Shown here: positions 24,180 to 32,669 of the stretch, one piece after another | How the letters are laid out: each line of letters begins with the position of its first letter | How positions within the stretch are numbered: the stretch's first letter is position 1 | Assembly (NCBI GenBank): GCA_016462645.1 | Contig: JAEMSX010000007.1 | Location: 1 to 64,000, forward strand | Direction: 5' to 3' | Length of the DNA: 64,000 bases | Source of the DNA: Thermoleophilaceae bacterium | GTDB lineage: Bacteria > Actinomycetota > Thermoleophilia > Solirubrobacterales > JACPNS01 | Notes under the pieces: model-generated | The model's database searches: none | What the model saw: only the letters and a program-made list of their open reading frames with translations | Told to the model about the DNA's origin: nothing | Made by a program: the position numbers and the translations under genes

Positions 24180-24834
24180 GGAGGCCCTCGTGCTTCTTGG
24201 CCTCGCGGCGACGTCCGCCGATGATCAGAGCGATTGCCACGATCGGCAGGATCAGGCCGGCCGGTGGCAGGAGCAGCGGGATGACCACGGCGATCATCGT
24301 GACGATGTCAACGCCAAAGGCGAGCACGCGCAGCGAGGCTTCGGCGTCGGCCTTCGCCGCTTTCGCTTCGTCGCGACTGGCACCCTTGAGCTGGCGCTGT
24401 TCGCCGCGTGCGAGACGCTCGCCGACGCCCTTGAGCAGGCGGCCGGAGGAAAACGCGACGAGCGCGGCAGGCAGGCCGCCGAAGACTGCGCCGATCCAGG
24501 CCGCATCGTTCTGGGTCCCGAAGACGATTGCGCCGCCCAGCGCTCCGAGCACGATCGCGACGCCGAGATGAATCGGCATGATTCGCGGTCGGTCCGCGGA
24601 GACGCGCGTCAGCATGCCGCCGGGCACGACGATCAGCGCGAGTGACTGCAGCAGCACGACGATCGCAACGATCACCGCGGCCGCACCGGCGAGGAAGTCG
24701 TAGTCCTTGTTGGACGTGTCGAGACCGAGGCTCGCGGCCACGCAGACCACCACGGCCGCGAGTGCGACGAGCGGCGAGAGACCGGCTGCGGCACCCACGC
24801 CGATCGCCTGACAGATGTTCCAGATCGTGTCCAT
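24166..24834 (-). CDS. DUF4126-like integral membrane protein
   Basis: The 222-residue protein has about five hydrophobic helices: IGVGAAAGLSPLVALAAVVV near the N-terminus, VIVAIVVLLQSLALIVVPGG, a Gly/Ala-rich middle pair, and a C-terminal hairpin ending IVAIALIIGGRRREAKKHEG. A charged loop (ARGEQRQLKGASRDEAKAAK) separates the halves. It resembles DUF4126 and has no known function. On the minus strand TACCGT lies six bases before the ATG, another possible leaderless start. It is coupled to the downstream phosphodiesterase. Confidence 0.7.
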   Translation of the reverse strand: MDTIWNICQAIGVGAAAGLSPLVALAAVVVCVAASLGLDTSNKDYDFLAGAAAVIVAIVVLLQSLALIVVPGGMLTRVSADRPRIMPIHLGVAIVLGALGGAIVFGTQNDAAWIGAVFGGLPAALVAFSSGRLLKGVGERLARGEQRQLKGASRDEAKAAKADAEASLRVLAFGVDIVTMIAVVIPLLLPPAGLILPIVAIALIIGGRRREAKKHEGLRVLS

Positions 24835-24883
24835 CTCGATACGGTAAGTGGGAATCTAGATGGTCAGCAGCGAATAACCAACC

Positions 24884-26242
24884 ATGAGCAGACAGCGCAG
24901 CAGCAAGCACGACATCGAGCGTTACGCGCGCCTGTTCGCCGCACGCTCCGAGAAGGTCAAGACGAGCGCGATGCGCGACATGATGTCGATCACCGATCGC
25001 CCCGAGGTGATCAGTCTCGCCAGCGGAATGCCCGACACCAAGAGCTTCCCGAAGGACGTGCTCGAGAGCGTCTTCGTCGACATGGCGCGCCACCACAGCG
25101 CCGAGCTGCTCCAGTACACGCCGACGGACGGGATCGACGGTGTGAAGGACTGCATCGTCGAGGTGATGGGCGCCGAGGGGGTCAGCGCCGATCGCGAGAA
25201 CATCCTCGTGACGACCGGCGGCCAGCAGGCGATCGACCTGGTGACGCGCGTCTTCGTCGATCCCGGCGACACGATCATCACCGAGGCCCCGACCTACCCG
25301 GGCGCGGTGCCGAGCTTCCTCAGCTTTCAGGCCGAGGCCGTGCAGATCGATCTCGACGACGAGGGCATGCGGATCGATCTGCTCGAGCAGGAACTGGACC
25401 GGCTCGACAGCGAGGGCATCACGCCGAAGTTCATCTACACCGTCCCGACCTTCCAGAATCCGGCCGGCGTGACGATGTCGCTCGAGCGCCGCAAACGCCT
25501 GGTCGAGATCGCGAACGAGCGTGAGCTGCTTGTGCTTGAGGACAACCCGTACGGGATGCTGCGCTACAGCGGCGAGCCGCTTCCGACGTTGCGTGAGCTC
25601 GACGGTGGCCACTTCGTGATCTACCTCGGCACGTTTTCGAAGATCCTCGCGCCCGGCCTGCGCATGGGTTGGCTCGAGGCGCCCTCACCGGTGCTCGAGA
25701 AGTGCAACATCGCCAAGGCCGCGGCCGACCTCAACTCTTCAGGCGTCTCGCAGTACCTGATCACCACCTACTTCGAGCAGGCCGACTGGAAGGACTGGGT
25801 CCGGACGGCGGGCGGGATCTACAAATCCAGGCGCGACGCGATGATCGCCGCGATGGAGCGCTACTTCCCGCCCGAGGCGAAGTGGACAGTGCCCGACGGC
25901 GGCCTGTTCATCTGGGCGACGCTGCCGGAGATGATCGACACCACCGACCTGCTGGCAAAGGCGCTGCACTCGAACGTCGCGTTCGTGCCGGGCGCCGGCG
26001 CGTATCTCGGCTCCGACGTCGTGCGCGGCAAGAACTCGATGCGACTGAACTTCTCCGGTGTCCCCGAGGACCGCATCACCGAAGGCATTCGCCGCATCGG
26101 CGAGGTCCTCGCCGATCAGTTGGATCTGTGGCGCACGATGACGGGCGAGCACCGCACCGTCGCTCCCGCAAAGCCGGCCGAGGACGAGACGTCCGTCTCG
26201 TGGCTCGCGGGCGAGCGGCTCAAGCGAGCGCGGAACAAATGA
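24884..26242 (+). CDS. PLP-dependent aminotransferase (class I/II, LysN/MocR-domain type)
   Basis: The 452-residue fold-type I aminotransferase has VISLASGMPDTKSFP near residue 45, TTGGQQAIDLVTRVFVDPGD, VPTFQNPAGVTMS, LEDNPYGMLRYSGE, and the PLP lysine in GTFSKILAPGLRMGW. This matches multi-substrate 2-aminoadipate/aromatic or Ala/Glu aminotransferases rather than a MocR regulator, because no GntR domain is present. Its stop overlaps the start of a D-Ala-D-Ala ligase-like gene (ATGA), so the two act in one transcript. Supplying an amino-acid substrate to that ligase is a plausible inference. Confidence 0.85.
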   Translation: MSRQRSSKHDIERYARLFAARSEKVKTSAMRDMMSITDRPEVISLASGMPDTKSFPKDVLESVFVDMARHHSAELLQYTPTDGIDGVKDCIVEVMGAEGVSADRENILVTTGGQQAIDLVTRVFVDPGDTIITEAPTYPGAVPSFLSFQAEAVQIDLDDEGMRIDLLEQELDRLDSEGITPKFIYTVPTFQNPAGVTMSLERRKRLVEIANERELLVLEDNPYGMLRYSGEPLPTLRELDGGHFVIYLGTFSKILAPGLRMGWLEAPSPVLEKCNIAKAAADLNSSGVSQYLITTYFEQADWKDWVRTAGGIYKSRRDAMIAAMERYFPPEAKWTVPDGGLFIWATLPEMIDTTDLLAKALHSNVAFVPGAGAYLGSDVVRGKNSMRLNFSGVPEDRITEGIRRIGEVLADQLDLWRTMTGEHRTVAPAKPAEDETSVSWLAGERLKRARNK

Positions 26243-27189
26243 GGGTCGCGGTCCTCAAGGGCGGCAGTTCGCTCGAGCGTCAGGTCTCGCTGCGCTCCGG
26301 AGCACGGATCGCTGAAGCCCTGCGCGCGAACGGTCACGATGTCACCGAAGTCGATGTCGACCAGGGACTGGTTCAGCGACTGGAAGAGATCAGACCCGAC
26401 GCGGTGTTCATCGCGCTGCACGGTCGCGGCGGTGAGGACGGAACGGTCCAGGAACTGATGGAGATCCTCGGTCTGCCGTTCACCGGTTGCGGAGTGCTCT
26501 CATCGATCCAGTGCATGGACAAGGCGGTGACAAAGTTGGTTCTGCAGAAGCACGGCGTTCCGACTCCGCGCTTCGTGACCTTCAACGAGACGGCCTTCAG
26601 GAATCTCGGCGCCGCGGACTCGCTGGCGACGATCGAGGGCGACCTCGGATTCCCCGTGGTCGTGAAGCCGGCGCGTCAGGGTTCTGCGCTCGGAATCAAG
26701 TTTGCCGCCTCCCAGGACGAACTCCCGGGCGCGCTGGTGTCAGCGTTCAGCTACGACGACCGCGTGCTGATCGAACAGTTCATCAAGGGCCGCGAGATCG
26801 CCGTCAGCGTGCTCGACGGCGAGCCGCTGCCACCCGTGGAAGCGGTGCCGATCGGCGGCGACTTCTACGACTTCGAGAGCCGTTACGAGATCGGCAAGAC
26901 CGAGTACGTCTGCCCGGCTGAGCTACCCGACGATGTCGCGGCACGGCTTGCGGATCTCGCCGTCCAGACCTACGGGCTGCTCGGTTGCCACGGCTTCGCG
27001 CGGGTCGACTTCATGGTTCCCGAGCAAGGCGAGCCGCAGGTGCTTGAGGTCAACTCGATCCCCGGACTCACGCGGACAAGCCTGATGCCGATGGCCGCCG
27101 AGGCCGCCGGCGTCGCATTCGAGGAGCTGGCCGAGCGACTGCTCGCGACGGCGAACACGCGCAAGTCGTACCCGCTCAACGTCAGCTGA
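26239..27189 (+). CDS. ddl: D-alanine-D-alanine ligase family protein (short form)
   Basis: The 316-residue ATP-grasp ligase has VAVLKGGSSLERQVSLRSG at the N-terminus, ALHGRGGEDGTVQELMEILG, VVKPARQGSALGIKF, and LEVNSIPGLTRTSLMPMAA with the metal- and substrate-binding residues. It joins two D-amino acids, or a D-amino acid and another acceptor. A second, more canonical Ddl lies at 62980 in the cell-wall cluster. The ATG at 26239 overlaps the aminotransferase stop. The 3' end overlaps the convergent ppk2 gene by eight bases. It could be a specialised ligase rather than the main peptidoglycan enzyme. Confidence 0.82.
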   Translation: MRVAVLKGGSSLERQVSLRSGARIAEALRANGHDVTEVDVDQGLVQRLEEIRPDAVFIALHGRGGEDGTVQELMEILGLPFTGCGVLSSIQCMDKAVTKLVLQKHGVPTPRFVTFNETAFRNLGAADSLATIEGDLGFPVVVKPARQGSALGIKFAASQDELPGALVSAFSYDDRVLIEQFIKGREIAVSVLDGEPLPPVEAVPIGGDFYDFESRYEIGKTEYVCPAELPDDVAARLADLAVQTYGLLGCHGFARVDFMVPEQGEPQVLEVNSIPGLTRTSLMPMAAEAAGVAFEELAERLLATANTRKSYPLNVS

Positions 27190-28036
27190 GTTCGAGGCGT
27201 TGCCGTTCGGCCTCCACGTCGAACCCGGGCTTCGGCCACTTCAGCTTCAGCGCACGCAGCTCCTCGAGCAGCAGTTGGTTCACCGCCAATCGCGCGAACC
27301 ATTTGTTGTCGGCCGGAACGACATGCCACGGAGCGACCGCGGTGTTGGTCTTGTCGAACACCGCCTGGTAGGCCTCCATGTAGGCGGCCCAGTGCGCGCG
27401 CTCGGAAACGTCGTCGGGGTTGTACTTCCAGTACTTGTCCTTGCGTGCGAGGCGCTCGGCGAGTCTGGCCTTCTGCTCGTCGCGTGAGATGTGGAGCATC
27501 ACCTTGACGATCGACGTGCCGGACTCCGCGACCTTCCGCTCGAATGCGTTGATCTGGGCGTAACGCCTGGCCCAGGTCGCACGCGGAACGTAGTTGTGCA
27601 CGCGCACCACGAGCACGTCCTCATACTGGGAGCGATCGAACACGCCGATGTAGCCGGGCCGCGGCAGCGCGTTGCCGATGCGCCAGAGAAACGGGTGGGC
27701 GAGCTCCTCCTTGGTCGGCGCCTTGAAGGCCGTGAGCTTCACCCCCTGCGGATCGACCTGACCGACGACGTGGCGCATGATCCCACCCTTGCCCGCGGTG
27801 TCCATTCCCTGGATGATCAGGAGAACTGCCGGACCGTTTGCGTCGCGACCGTTCGCGTACAAACGCTCCTGCAGCTCGGAGATCTCGACGTCAGCCGCCG
27901 CCATCGCTCTGGCGGCGCCCTTCTTGCCTCCGGAGAATCCGGGCGTCGAATCGGCAGCGAGATCGGCGAGTTGAAATCCCTCGCCGATCCGCACTGCCTG
28001 AGAAATCCTGTCCGTGCTGTCCTTGACCTTCGCCAT
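27182..28036 (-). CDS. ppk2: Polyphosphate kinase 2 family nucleotide phosphotransferase
   Basis: The 284-residue protein has the PPK2 P-loop fold, with Walker A GMDTAGKGG (near residue 80), lid-region VDPQGVKLTAFKAP, and Walker B GVFDRSQYEDVLVVRVHNYVP. It is the polyphosphate:AMP/ADP phosphotransferase type (PPK2-related family 1), using polyphosphate to phosphorylate nucleotides. AMP versus ADP preference is not resolvable. The start at 28036 is the first ATG at the family N-terminus. The longer in-frame extension is antisense to the RTX-like gene region. Confidence 0.88.
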   Translation of the reverse strand: MAKVKDSTDRISQAVRIGEGFQLADLAADSTPGFSGGKKGAARAMAAADVEISELQERLYANGRDANGPAVLLIIQGMDTAGKGGIMRHVVGQVDPQGVKLTAFKAPTKEELAHPFLWRIGNALPRPGYIGVFDRSQYEDVLVVRVHNYVPRATWARRYAQINAFERKVAESGTSIVKVMLHISRDEQKARLAERLARKDKYWKYNPDDVSERAHWAAYMEAYQAVFDKTNTAVAPWHVVPADNKWFARLAVNQLLLEELRALKLKWPKPGFDVEAERQRLELS

Positions 28037-28067
28037 TGACGACGAAGTATCGCTGACTGAGCGCGAC

Positions 28068-28769
28068 TCAGTTTCGCGTGACGTGCTCGCAGTCGCGCGC
28101 GACCTTGTCCTTCGCGTCGGCCACAACCCGGTCGTCGCCGCGTCCGCACCTGACGCGATCGCGAACACCGTCATCAGAGTTGATGCGGTCGTTGCCCTTG
28201 TCGCCGCGAATCCTGTCGTGGCCGGGTCCACCGCTGAGCTTGTCAGCGCCGCGGCTGCCGATCACGAGGTCATCGCCGCTGCCACCGGACTCGGTGTCGT
28301 CACCGGAGTTTCCGTTGATGCTGTCGTCGCCAGCGCCGCCGTCGAGGTCGTCATCGCCGCGTCCGCCGCTGAGGTGGTCGTCGCCTTCCTCGCCGCAGAT
28401 GTCGTCGTCGCCCTCGTCTCCGTGGATGCTGTCATCGCCGCCGTTGCCGTCGAGTTCATCGTCACCGGAGCCGCCGCCGATGTGGTCCGAGCCGTCCTCG
28501 CCGTCGAGGTTCTCGTTGCTGTCATCGCCGTTGATGTCCTCACCGTCGGGAGAGTCATCGGATGTGGTCTTGTCGCTGTCGTCGCCGGACTCGAGGCCGT
28601 CGCGAGAGATCGTGGCGCCTGTCGAAGGCGTGGCTGAGTCGTTGGTGCAGACGACTGCGACGTCGTCGTCCGTGCCTTCGGCGCTGTCATGTGCCTGTAC
28701 GACACCGACGCCGACGGTGGCGCAAAGTACTGCGAGAAGACAACTGAACAAAAGGATTGAGCGTTTCAT
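28068..28769 (-). CDS. Secreted RTX-like calcium-binding acidic repeat protein 1
   Basis: The 233-residue protein has a Sec signal peptide (MKRSILLFSCLLAVLCATVG, cleavage near VVQA-HDS). It is followed by an acidic stretch and about ten degenerate GGxGxDxxx nonapeptides (for example GGSGDDELDG, GGRGDDDLDG, GGAGDDSING) of the calcium-binding beta-roll type. The C-terminus is RVRCGRGDDRVVADAKDKV..DCEHV with two cysteines. The start at 28769 is preferred over 28775 because GGAG lies seven bases upstream of it. The paralogue at 29393 shares repeats and C-terminal module. Function is unknown. Surface or adhesive calcium-dependent folding is likely. Confidence 0.8.
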   Translation of the reverse strand: MKRSILLFSCLLAVLCATVGVGVVQAHDSAEGTDDDVAVVCTNDSATPSTGATISRDGLESGDDSDKTTSDDSPDGEDINGDDSNENLDGEDGSDHIGGGSGDDELDGNGGDDSIHGDEGDDDICGEEGDDHLSGGRGDDDLDGGAGDDSINGNSGDDTESGGSGDDLVIGSRGADKLSGGPGHDRIRGDKGNDRINSDDGVRDRVRCGRGDDRVVADAKDKVARDCEHVTRN

Positions 28770-28915
28770 TTTCATACTCCAGTGGGGGGTGAACCTGTCA
28801 GGCATCCGGCCTGCGCGAGTTGAGTATCGACATTGATCCAACACTTATGAAGACGAACGCTGGACGGATAAGTCCCGCTCGCCGGAGAAGATCGACAAAC
28901 GGTCGATGTACGCAG

Positions 28916-29317
28916 CTAGTTGTCTTCGCCGGGGGTGAGCTCGGTCAGCGCCATCACGGCGCCGGCCGGGTCCTCGACCACGCACCAACGACCCATCGTC
29001 TCTGAGTCGCGCGGTCCGAAAACCACCTTGCCGCCGAGCTCGTCGCATGCGGCGATCGAGTCGTCGAGGTCGTCGACGGTCACGTAGACGAGCCACTGCT
29101 GCGGAAGCCCGACCAGGCTCCCGGCCTGGTGGCAGATCCCGGCCGCGGGATCTCCGGTCTCCGGGTGGGCCATGACGTAGTCCTCGCGGCCCTCGACGGG
29201 AAGCCCGATTGCGTTCCAACCGACGACGCCCGCGTAGAAGTCGCGCACGTCTTCCGCGTTCTCAACGGTGAGGTCGGCCCACTTGATCAGGCCGGTGCGT
29301 GGCGGGAAAGCGTTCAT
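28916..29317 (-). CDS. VOC-superfamily (glyoxalase-like) protein
   Basis: The 133-residue protein has a single vicinal-oxygen-chelate domain with two beta-alpha-beta-beta-beta units: WADLTVENAEDVRDFYAGVVGW and VYVTVDDLDDSIAACDELGGKVV, ending RWCVVEDPAGAVMALTELTPG. Possible metal ligands include the C-terminal glutamate in MALTE. Actual substrates of such single-domain proteins are usually unknown. It lies between two RTX-like genes, all minus strand, with gaps of 146 and 75 bases, so co-regulation is not certain. Confidence 0.8.
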   Translation of the reverse strand: MNAFPPRTGLIKWADLTVENAEDVRDFYAGVVGWNAIGLPVEGREDYVMAHPETGDPAAGICHQAGSLVGLPQQWLVYVTVDDLDDSIAACDELGGKVVFGPRDSETMGRWCVVEDPAGAVMALTELTPGEDN

Positions 29318-29392
29318 CGGATCGAGACGATGTTACGGGTCGGGCGGGCGCTTCGTGTCGAAGCACCGGTTCGATCCGGCTCGCTCCGCGCG

Positions 29393-30052
29393 TCAGGACT
29401 GTTTGACGCGTTCGCAGTCGCTCGCGACCACGTCTTTGCGGTCGGCCGCCACGATGTCGCGTCCGCGTCCACAGCGGATCTTGTCGCGCTCGCCGTCGTT
29501 GGCGTCGATGCGGTCGTTGCCGGATCCGCCGTTGATGATGTCGCGGCCATCGCCGCCACTGATCTCGTCGTTGCCGGCCTCGCCGTAGAGCTTGTCGTTG
29601 TCGGCTTCGCCGAAGAGCTGGTCGCGCCCCTCGCCCGCCCTCACGTTGTCGTCGCCGTCGGCGCCGTCGATCACGTCGTTGCCGGCGCCGCCACTCAATT
29701 CGTCGTCTCCGCCTTCGGCGCAGATGTCGTCGTCTCCGCCCTCACCGGTGATCGTGTCGTTGTCGTCGGTGCCGAGCATCGCTTCGTCTTCGGAAGTGCC
29801 GAGCAGCGTGAGGTCATCGGAGCCGTCGCTGACGGGTCCTTCCTCGAGCGCGGGATCGTCGTAGGTCTGGTCGGCAGGCTCGATCAACTCGTCGGCCGGG
29901 TCTTCGCTGCCGTCCCAACCGAGCTCAGCACATGTCAACTCCGGAAGGGTGAAGTGCGGTTCGACCGGGCCCGGGCTTGCGCTCGCCGCGCCGACCATCG
30001 CGCTCGAAAGCAGGAGTAGCGAACTGCAGATAATTGTTGTGAGGAGTCGCAT
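29393..30052 (-). CDS. Secreted RTX-like calcium-binding acidic repeat protein 2
   Basis: The 219-residue protein has a signal peptide (TTIICSSLLLLSSAMVGAASA-type, residues ~5-26) and a short region with one cysteine (LTCAELGWDGSEDPADE). It then has about eight RTX nonapeptide repeats (GEGGDDDIC, GGAGNDVIDG, GEAGNDEISG, GGSGNDRID). The C-terminal module RDKIRCGRGRDIVAADRKDVV..DCERV is nearly the same as in the paralogue at 28068. The Shine-Dalgarno AAGGA lies eight bases before the ATG. Calcium-induced folding outside the cell is likely. The role is unknown. Confidence 0.8.
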   Translation of the reverse strand: MRLLTTIICSSLLLLSSAMVGAASASPGPVEPHFTLPELTCAELGWDGSEDPADELIEPADQTYDDPALEEGPVSDGSDDLTLLGTSEDEAMLGTDDNDTITGEGGDDDICAEGGDDELSGGAGNDVIDGADGDDNVRAGEGRDQLFGEADNDKLYGEAGNDEISGGDGRDIINGGSGNDRIDANDGERDKIRCGRGRDIVAADRKDVVASDCERVKQS

Positions 30053-30198
30053 GACGGGTGTCCTTGCCTGGTTCGCTGGTCACGGCCAGTTACCGCGATC
30101 AACCACCTGATCGACTTCCCATCGCTGCCCGCAACCCTCTGCGGACGTCTGCCGTACACCGATCGCGTCCCCCGATCGCTCGTACGGATTGTTACAAG

Positions 30199-30687
30199 CT
30201 ATCCCTCGGCGCCGAAGTCCTCGGGCGAGACCTCGTCGAGGAACTTGCGGAACTTCCCGACCACTTCCTCTGTGTCCTCGACCTCATGCTCGAATTCGAT
30301 CGCCGACTCTGCGATCACCTCTTCGGCGACGAAGATCGGCGCCTCGGTACGAACGGCCAGTGCGATCGCATCGGAAGGTCGCGCGTCGATCTCAAGTTCT
30401 CGTTCGCCGGATCGCAAAGTGATCGTCGCGTAGAAGGTGTTGTCGCGGAGCTCGGTCACGGCGATCTGTGAGCATTCGAGCTCGAGGTCCTCGAACACCG
30501 ACGCCATCAGGTCGTGGGTCATCGGTCGCGGGGTCTCCGCGCCCTGAAGCTTCATCAGAATCGCGGCGGCCTCCGGGTGTCCGATCCAGATCGGCAGGAA
30601 CTCATTGCCGTCGACGGCCTTGAGCAGGATGATCGGCTGCTTTCCGACCATGTCGAAGCTGACGCCGTAGATGACCATTTCGCGCAT
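30199..30687 (-). CDS. Bifunctional nuclease family protein (DUF151)
   Basis: The 162-residue protein matches the BFN/DUF151 family: VYGVSFDMVGKQPIILLKAVDG.., LPIWIGHPEAAAILMKLQG, RPMTHDLMASVFEDL, and DARPSDAIALAVRTEAPIFVAEEV. Known members have nuclease activity in plants. The bacterial role is unclear. The start at 30687 is chosen because it places the conserved domain at the N-terminus. A second ATG at 30678 is possible, and neither has a clear Shine-Dalgarno. Upstream in-frame sequence would run into tRNA-Ile. Confidence 0.85.
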   Translation of the reverse strand: MREMVIYGVSFDMVGKQPIILLKAVDGNEFLPIWIGHPEAAAILMKLQGAETPRPMTHDLMASVFEDLELECSQIAVTELRDNTFYATITLRSGERELEIDARPSDAIALAVRTEAPIFVAEEVIAESAIEFEHEVEDTEEVVGKFRKFLDEVSPEDFGAEG

Positions 30688-30792
30688 AGGGCAGAAGTAT
30701 GGCGAATCCAAGCGGATTCCTGCCTCAGCGGATTCCCCGGCGCATGCTCGAGGCGATGAATCGTGCGAGATCGTACGAGTCATCGACTTGAG

Positions 30793-30866
30793 TGGGCGAT
30801 CCAGGATTCGAACCTGGGACCTCATCCTTATCAGAGATGCGCTCTAACCGACTGAGCTAATCGCCC
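30793..30866 (-). tRNA. tRNA-Ile(GAT)
   Basis: The minus-strand 74-base cloverleaf has acceptor GGGCGAT/ATCGCCC with discriminator A, D arm AGCTCAGTCGGTTAGAGC, anticodon loop CTGATAA (anticodon GAT), and T arm CCAGG-TTCGAAT-CCTGG. CCA is not encoded. It is not part of an rRNA operon here. It follows parB by 15 bases in the same direction. Confidence 0.95.
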
Positions 30867-30881
30867 GAGGAGTCCGGGAGT

Positions 30882-31808
30882 TTAGCGCCGTTTTACGTCC
30901 TCGATCGCGCGCACCGCTTCATCGACAGAAGCGAAGTCGAGCGTCACTTTGACGCCGCGGTCGCTCACCTTGACGCGGGGGTCGATCCCGAATGTCTTCA
31001 TGAACCGCTCGGCGATCGCATGGGCTGCCTCGGCGGCTTCGGCCTGCTCGGTTACCGCCTTAGAACCCTCTACCTCGGCTTTAGGGTTGGCGGATTCGGC
31101 TGCAGCTTCTGCCCGACGCTCCGTCTCGCGAACGGACCATCCATTGGCGGCGGCCTCGTGAGCGAGGCGTCGGATGGTGAAGTGATCGCTTGCCCGGAGC
31201 AACGCGCGGCCGTGGCCTTCGCTCAGCATCCCGTCCTCGACCATCTGGATCACTTCATCGGGAAGATTGAGCAGACGGATCAGGTTCGAGACGGCGACGC
31301 GGCTCTTGCCGACGCGCTTGGCGACTTCTTCCTTGGTCAGCCCGAGGTCATCGACCAGCGCGGCGCAGGCGCGCGCGGCGTCGATCGGGTTGAGGTCGAC
31401 GCGGGCCATGTTCTCGACCAGGGCGAGCTCGAGCGTGTTGGCCGTGAGGTCGGCGCGGACGTAGGCCGGAACCGCTTCGACGCCGGCAAGCTTCGAAGCC
31501 CGCAGGCGGCGCTCGCCTGCAACCAGTTCGTAGCGGCCGGCCGCGAGCGGCTTGACGAGCAGTGGCTGGATCACGCCATTGGCCGCGATCGAGTCAGACA
31601 GCGCCTTCAACGCGTCGTCGTCAAAGCTCTTGCGCGGCTGGTTCGGGTTGACATCGATCGCGCTCGTCGGGAGCTGGCGCAGCTCATCCTGGACGAGGTC
31701 GTTGTGTGCGGTCGGCAGGATCGCCGAGAGTCCGCGACCCATGCCGCGGCGGTTCGCGCGGGTGGGCTCGGGGTTTGCAGGCTCGGAATCTGTACGTGCT
31801 TCAGCCAC
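30882..31808 (-). CDS. parB: Chromosome-partitioning protein ParB
   Basis: The 308-residue CTP-dependent clamp protein binds parS and loads SMC. It has the N-terminal ParA-stimulating peptide MGRGLSAILP (residues ~23-32), the CTP-binding motifs VAGERRLRASK and ENMARVDLNPIDAA, a central HTH (TKEEVAKRVGKSRVAVSNLIRLL), and a C-terminal dimerisation domain. Its start overlaps the parA stop by eight bases. A degenerate parS-like sequence occurs nearby at 33337. Confidence 0.96.
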   Translation of the reverse strand: MAEARTDSEPANPEPTRANRRGMGRGLSAILPTAHNDLVQDELRQLPTSAIDVNPNQPRKSFDDDALKALSDSIAANGVIQPLLVKPLAAGRYELVAGERRLRASKLAGVEAVPAYVRADLTANTLELALVENMARVDLNPIDAARACAALVDDLGLTKEEVAKRVGKSRVAVSNLIRLLNLPDEVIQMVEDGMLSEGHGRALLRASDHFTIRRLAHEAAANGWSVRETERRAEAAAESANPKAEVEGSKAVTEQAEAAEAAHAIAERFMKTFGIDPRVKVSDRGVKVTLDFASVDEAVRAIEDVKRR

Positions 31809-32598
31809 GGAGGGCCACCTCTTTCGCGAGTTCGAAGTAAGCGCCGGCTCCAGCGCTGTGGGGATCGTGATGCGTGACCGGTTTGCCGAAGCTCGGGGCC
31901 TCGGCGACGCGCACGTTGCGCGGGATCACGGAATTGAAGAGCAGTCCGGGGAAGTGCTTGCGCAACTCATCCTCGACGTCGGTTGCTAGGCGAGTGCGGC
32001 CATCGTGCATCGTCATCACCAGACCGCCGATCGTCAGTCTGGGATTGAGTTCCTTCTGGATCAGGCCGACGGTGTCGAGCAGGTCGGCGAGACCCTCCAG
32101 CGCGTAGTACTCGGTCTGGACCGGGACGATCACGCGATCGGCCGCTGCCAGAGCGTTGATCGTGAGCGGCCCGAGCGACGGAGGACAGTCGAAGAAGATG
32201 AAGCGGTACTCGCCGCGTAGCGGCTCGAGCGCCTCGCGCAGGATGAACTCCGAGCCCGCGATCCGCGGGAGTTCGACGTTCGCTCCGGCCAGATCCGGAG
32301 TGGAGGGGACGATCGAGAGATTCGTGATGTTCGTGCTCAGCGTGGCCTGTTCTAGCGTGGAATCGCCGACCAGAACCTCGTAGATCGTGTGATTCTCGGT
32401 CTTTGAGTGCCCAAGTCCGACAGTCGCGTTCGCCTGCGGATCAATGTCGATCAACAGCGTTTTATAGCCGGCTTCAGCGACGCAGGCAGCGAGATTCACG
32501 GCAGTCGTGGTCTTGCCGACGCCGCCTTTCTGGTTGGCGATCGCATAAATCGTCGTCTGTGCGGGGCCGTTTGGGCCGAGATTCTCGTGCGCTTCCAT
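31801..32598 (-). CDS. parA: Chromosome-partitioning ATPase ParA (Soj)
   Basis: The 265-residue deviant Walker ATPase has the motif ANQKGGVGKTTTAVNLA (residues ~20-36), DIDPQANATVGLG (Walker A' region), and FFDCPPSLGPLTINALAAAD (Walker B). It drives ParB-parS segregation by forming ATP-dependent DNA-bound dimers. It is encoded 71 bases downstream of rsmG and overlapping parB, the usual origin-proximal arrangement. Confidence 0.96.
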   Translation of the reverse strand: MEAHENLGPNGPAQTTIYAIANQKGGVGKTTTAVNLAACVAEAGYKTLLIDIDPQANATVGLGHSKTENHTIYEVLVGDSTLEQATLSTNITNLSIVPSTPDLAGANVELPRIAGSEFILREALEPLRGEYRFIFFDCPPSLGPLTINALAAADRVIVPVQTEYYALEGLADLLDTVGLIQKELNPRLTIGGLVMTMHDGRTRLATDVEDELRKHFPGLLFNSVIPRNVRVAEAPSFGKPVTHHDPHSAGAGAYFELAKEVALRG

Positions 32599-32669
32599 TC
32601 GGGCAGAAGCCTACGCTCGAATCCGGACCTTTCGCGCGTGCTGCAGCCGGTATTTCGCGGAGTTTGCGA

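Noticed and set aside
28056-28072. ACTGAG/CTCAGT hairpin at the end of RTX-like gene 1 as a terminator
   Set aside because: Six-base stem with no T-run on either strand.
28071-28084. GTTTCGCGTGACGT as a parS site
   Set aside because: Only 10 of 14 matches, inside the 3' end of an RTX-like coding region, with both half-sites imperfect.
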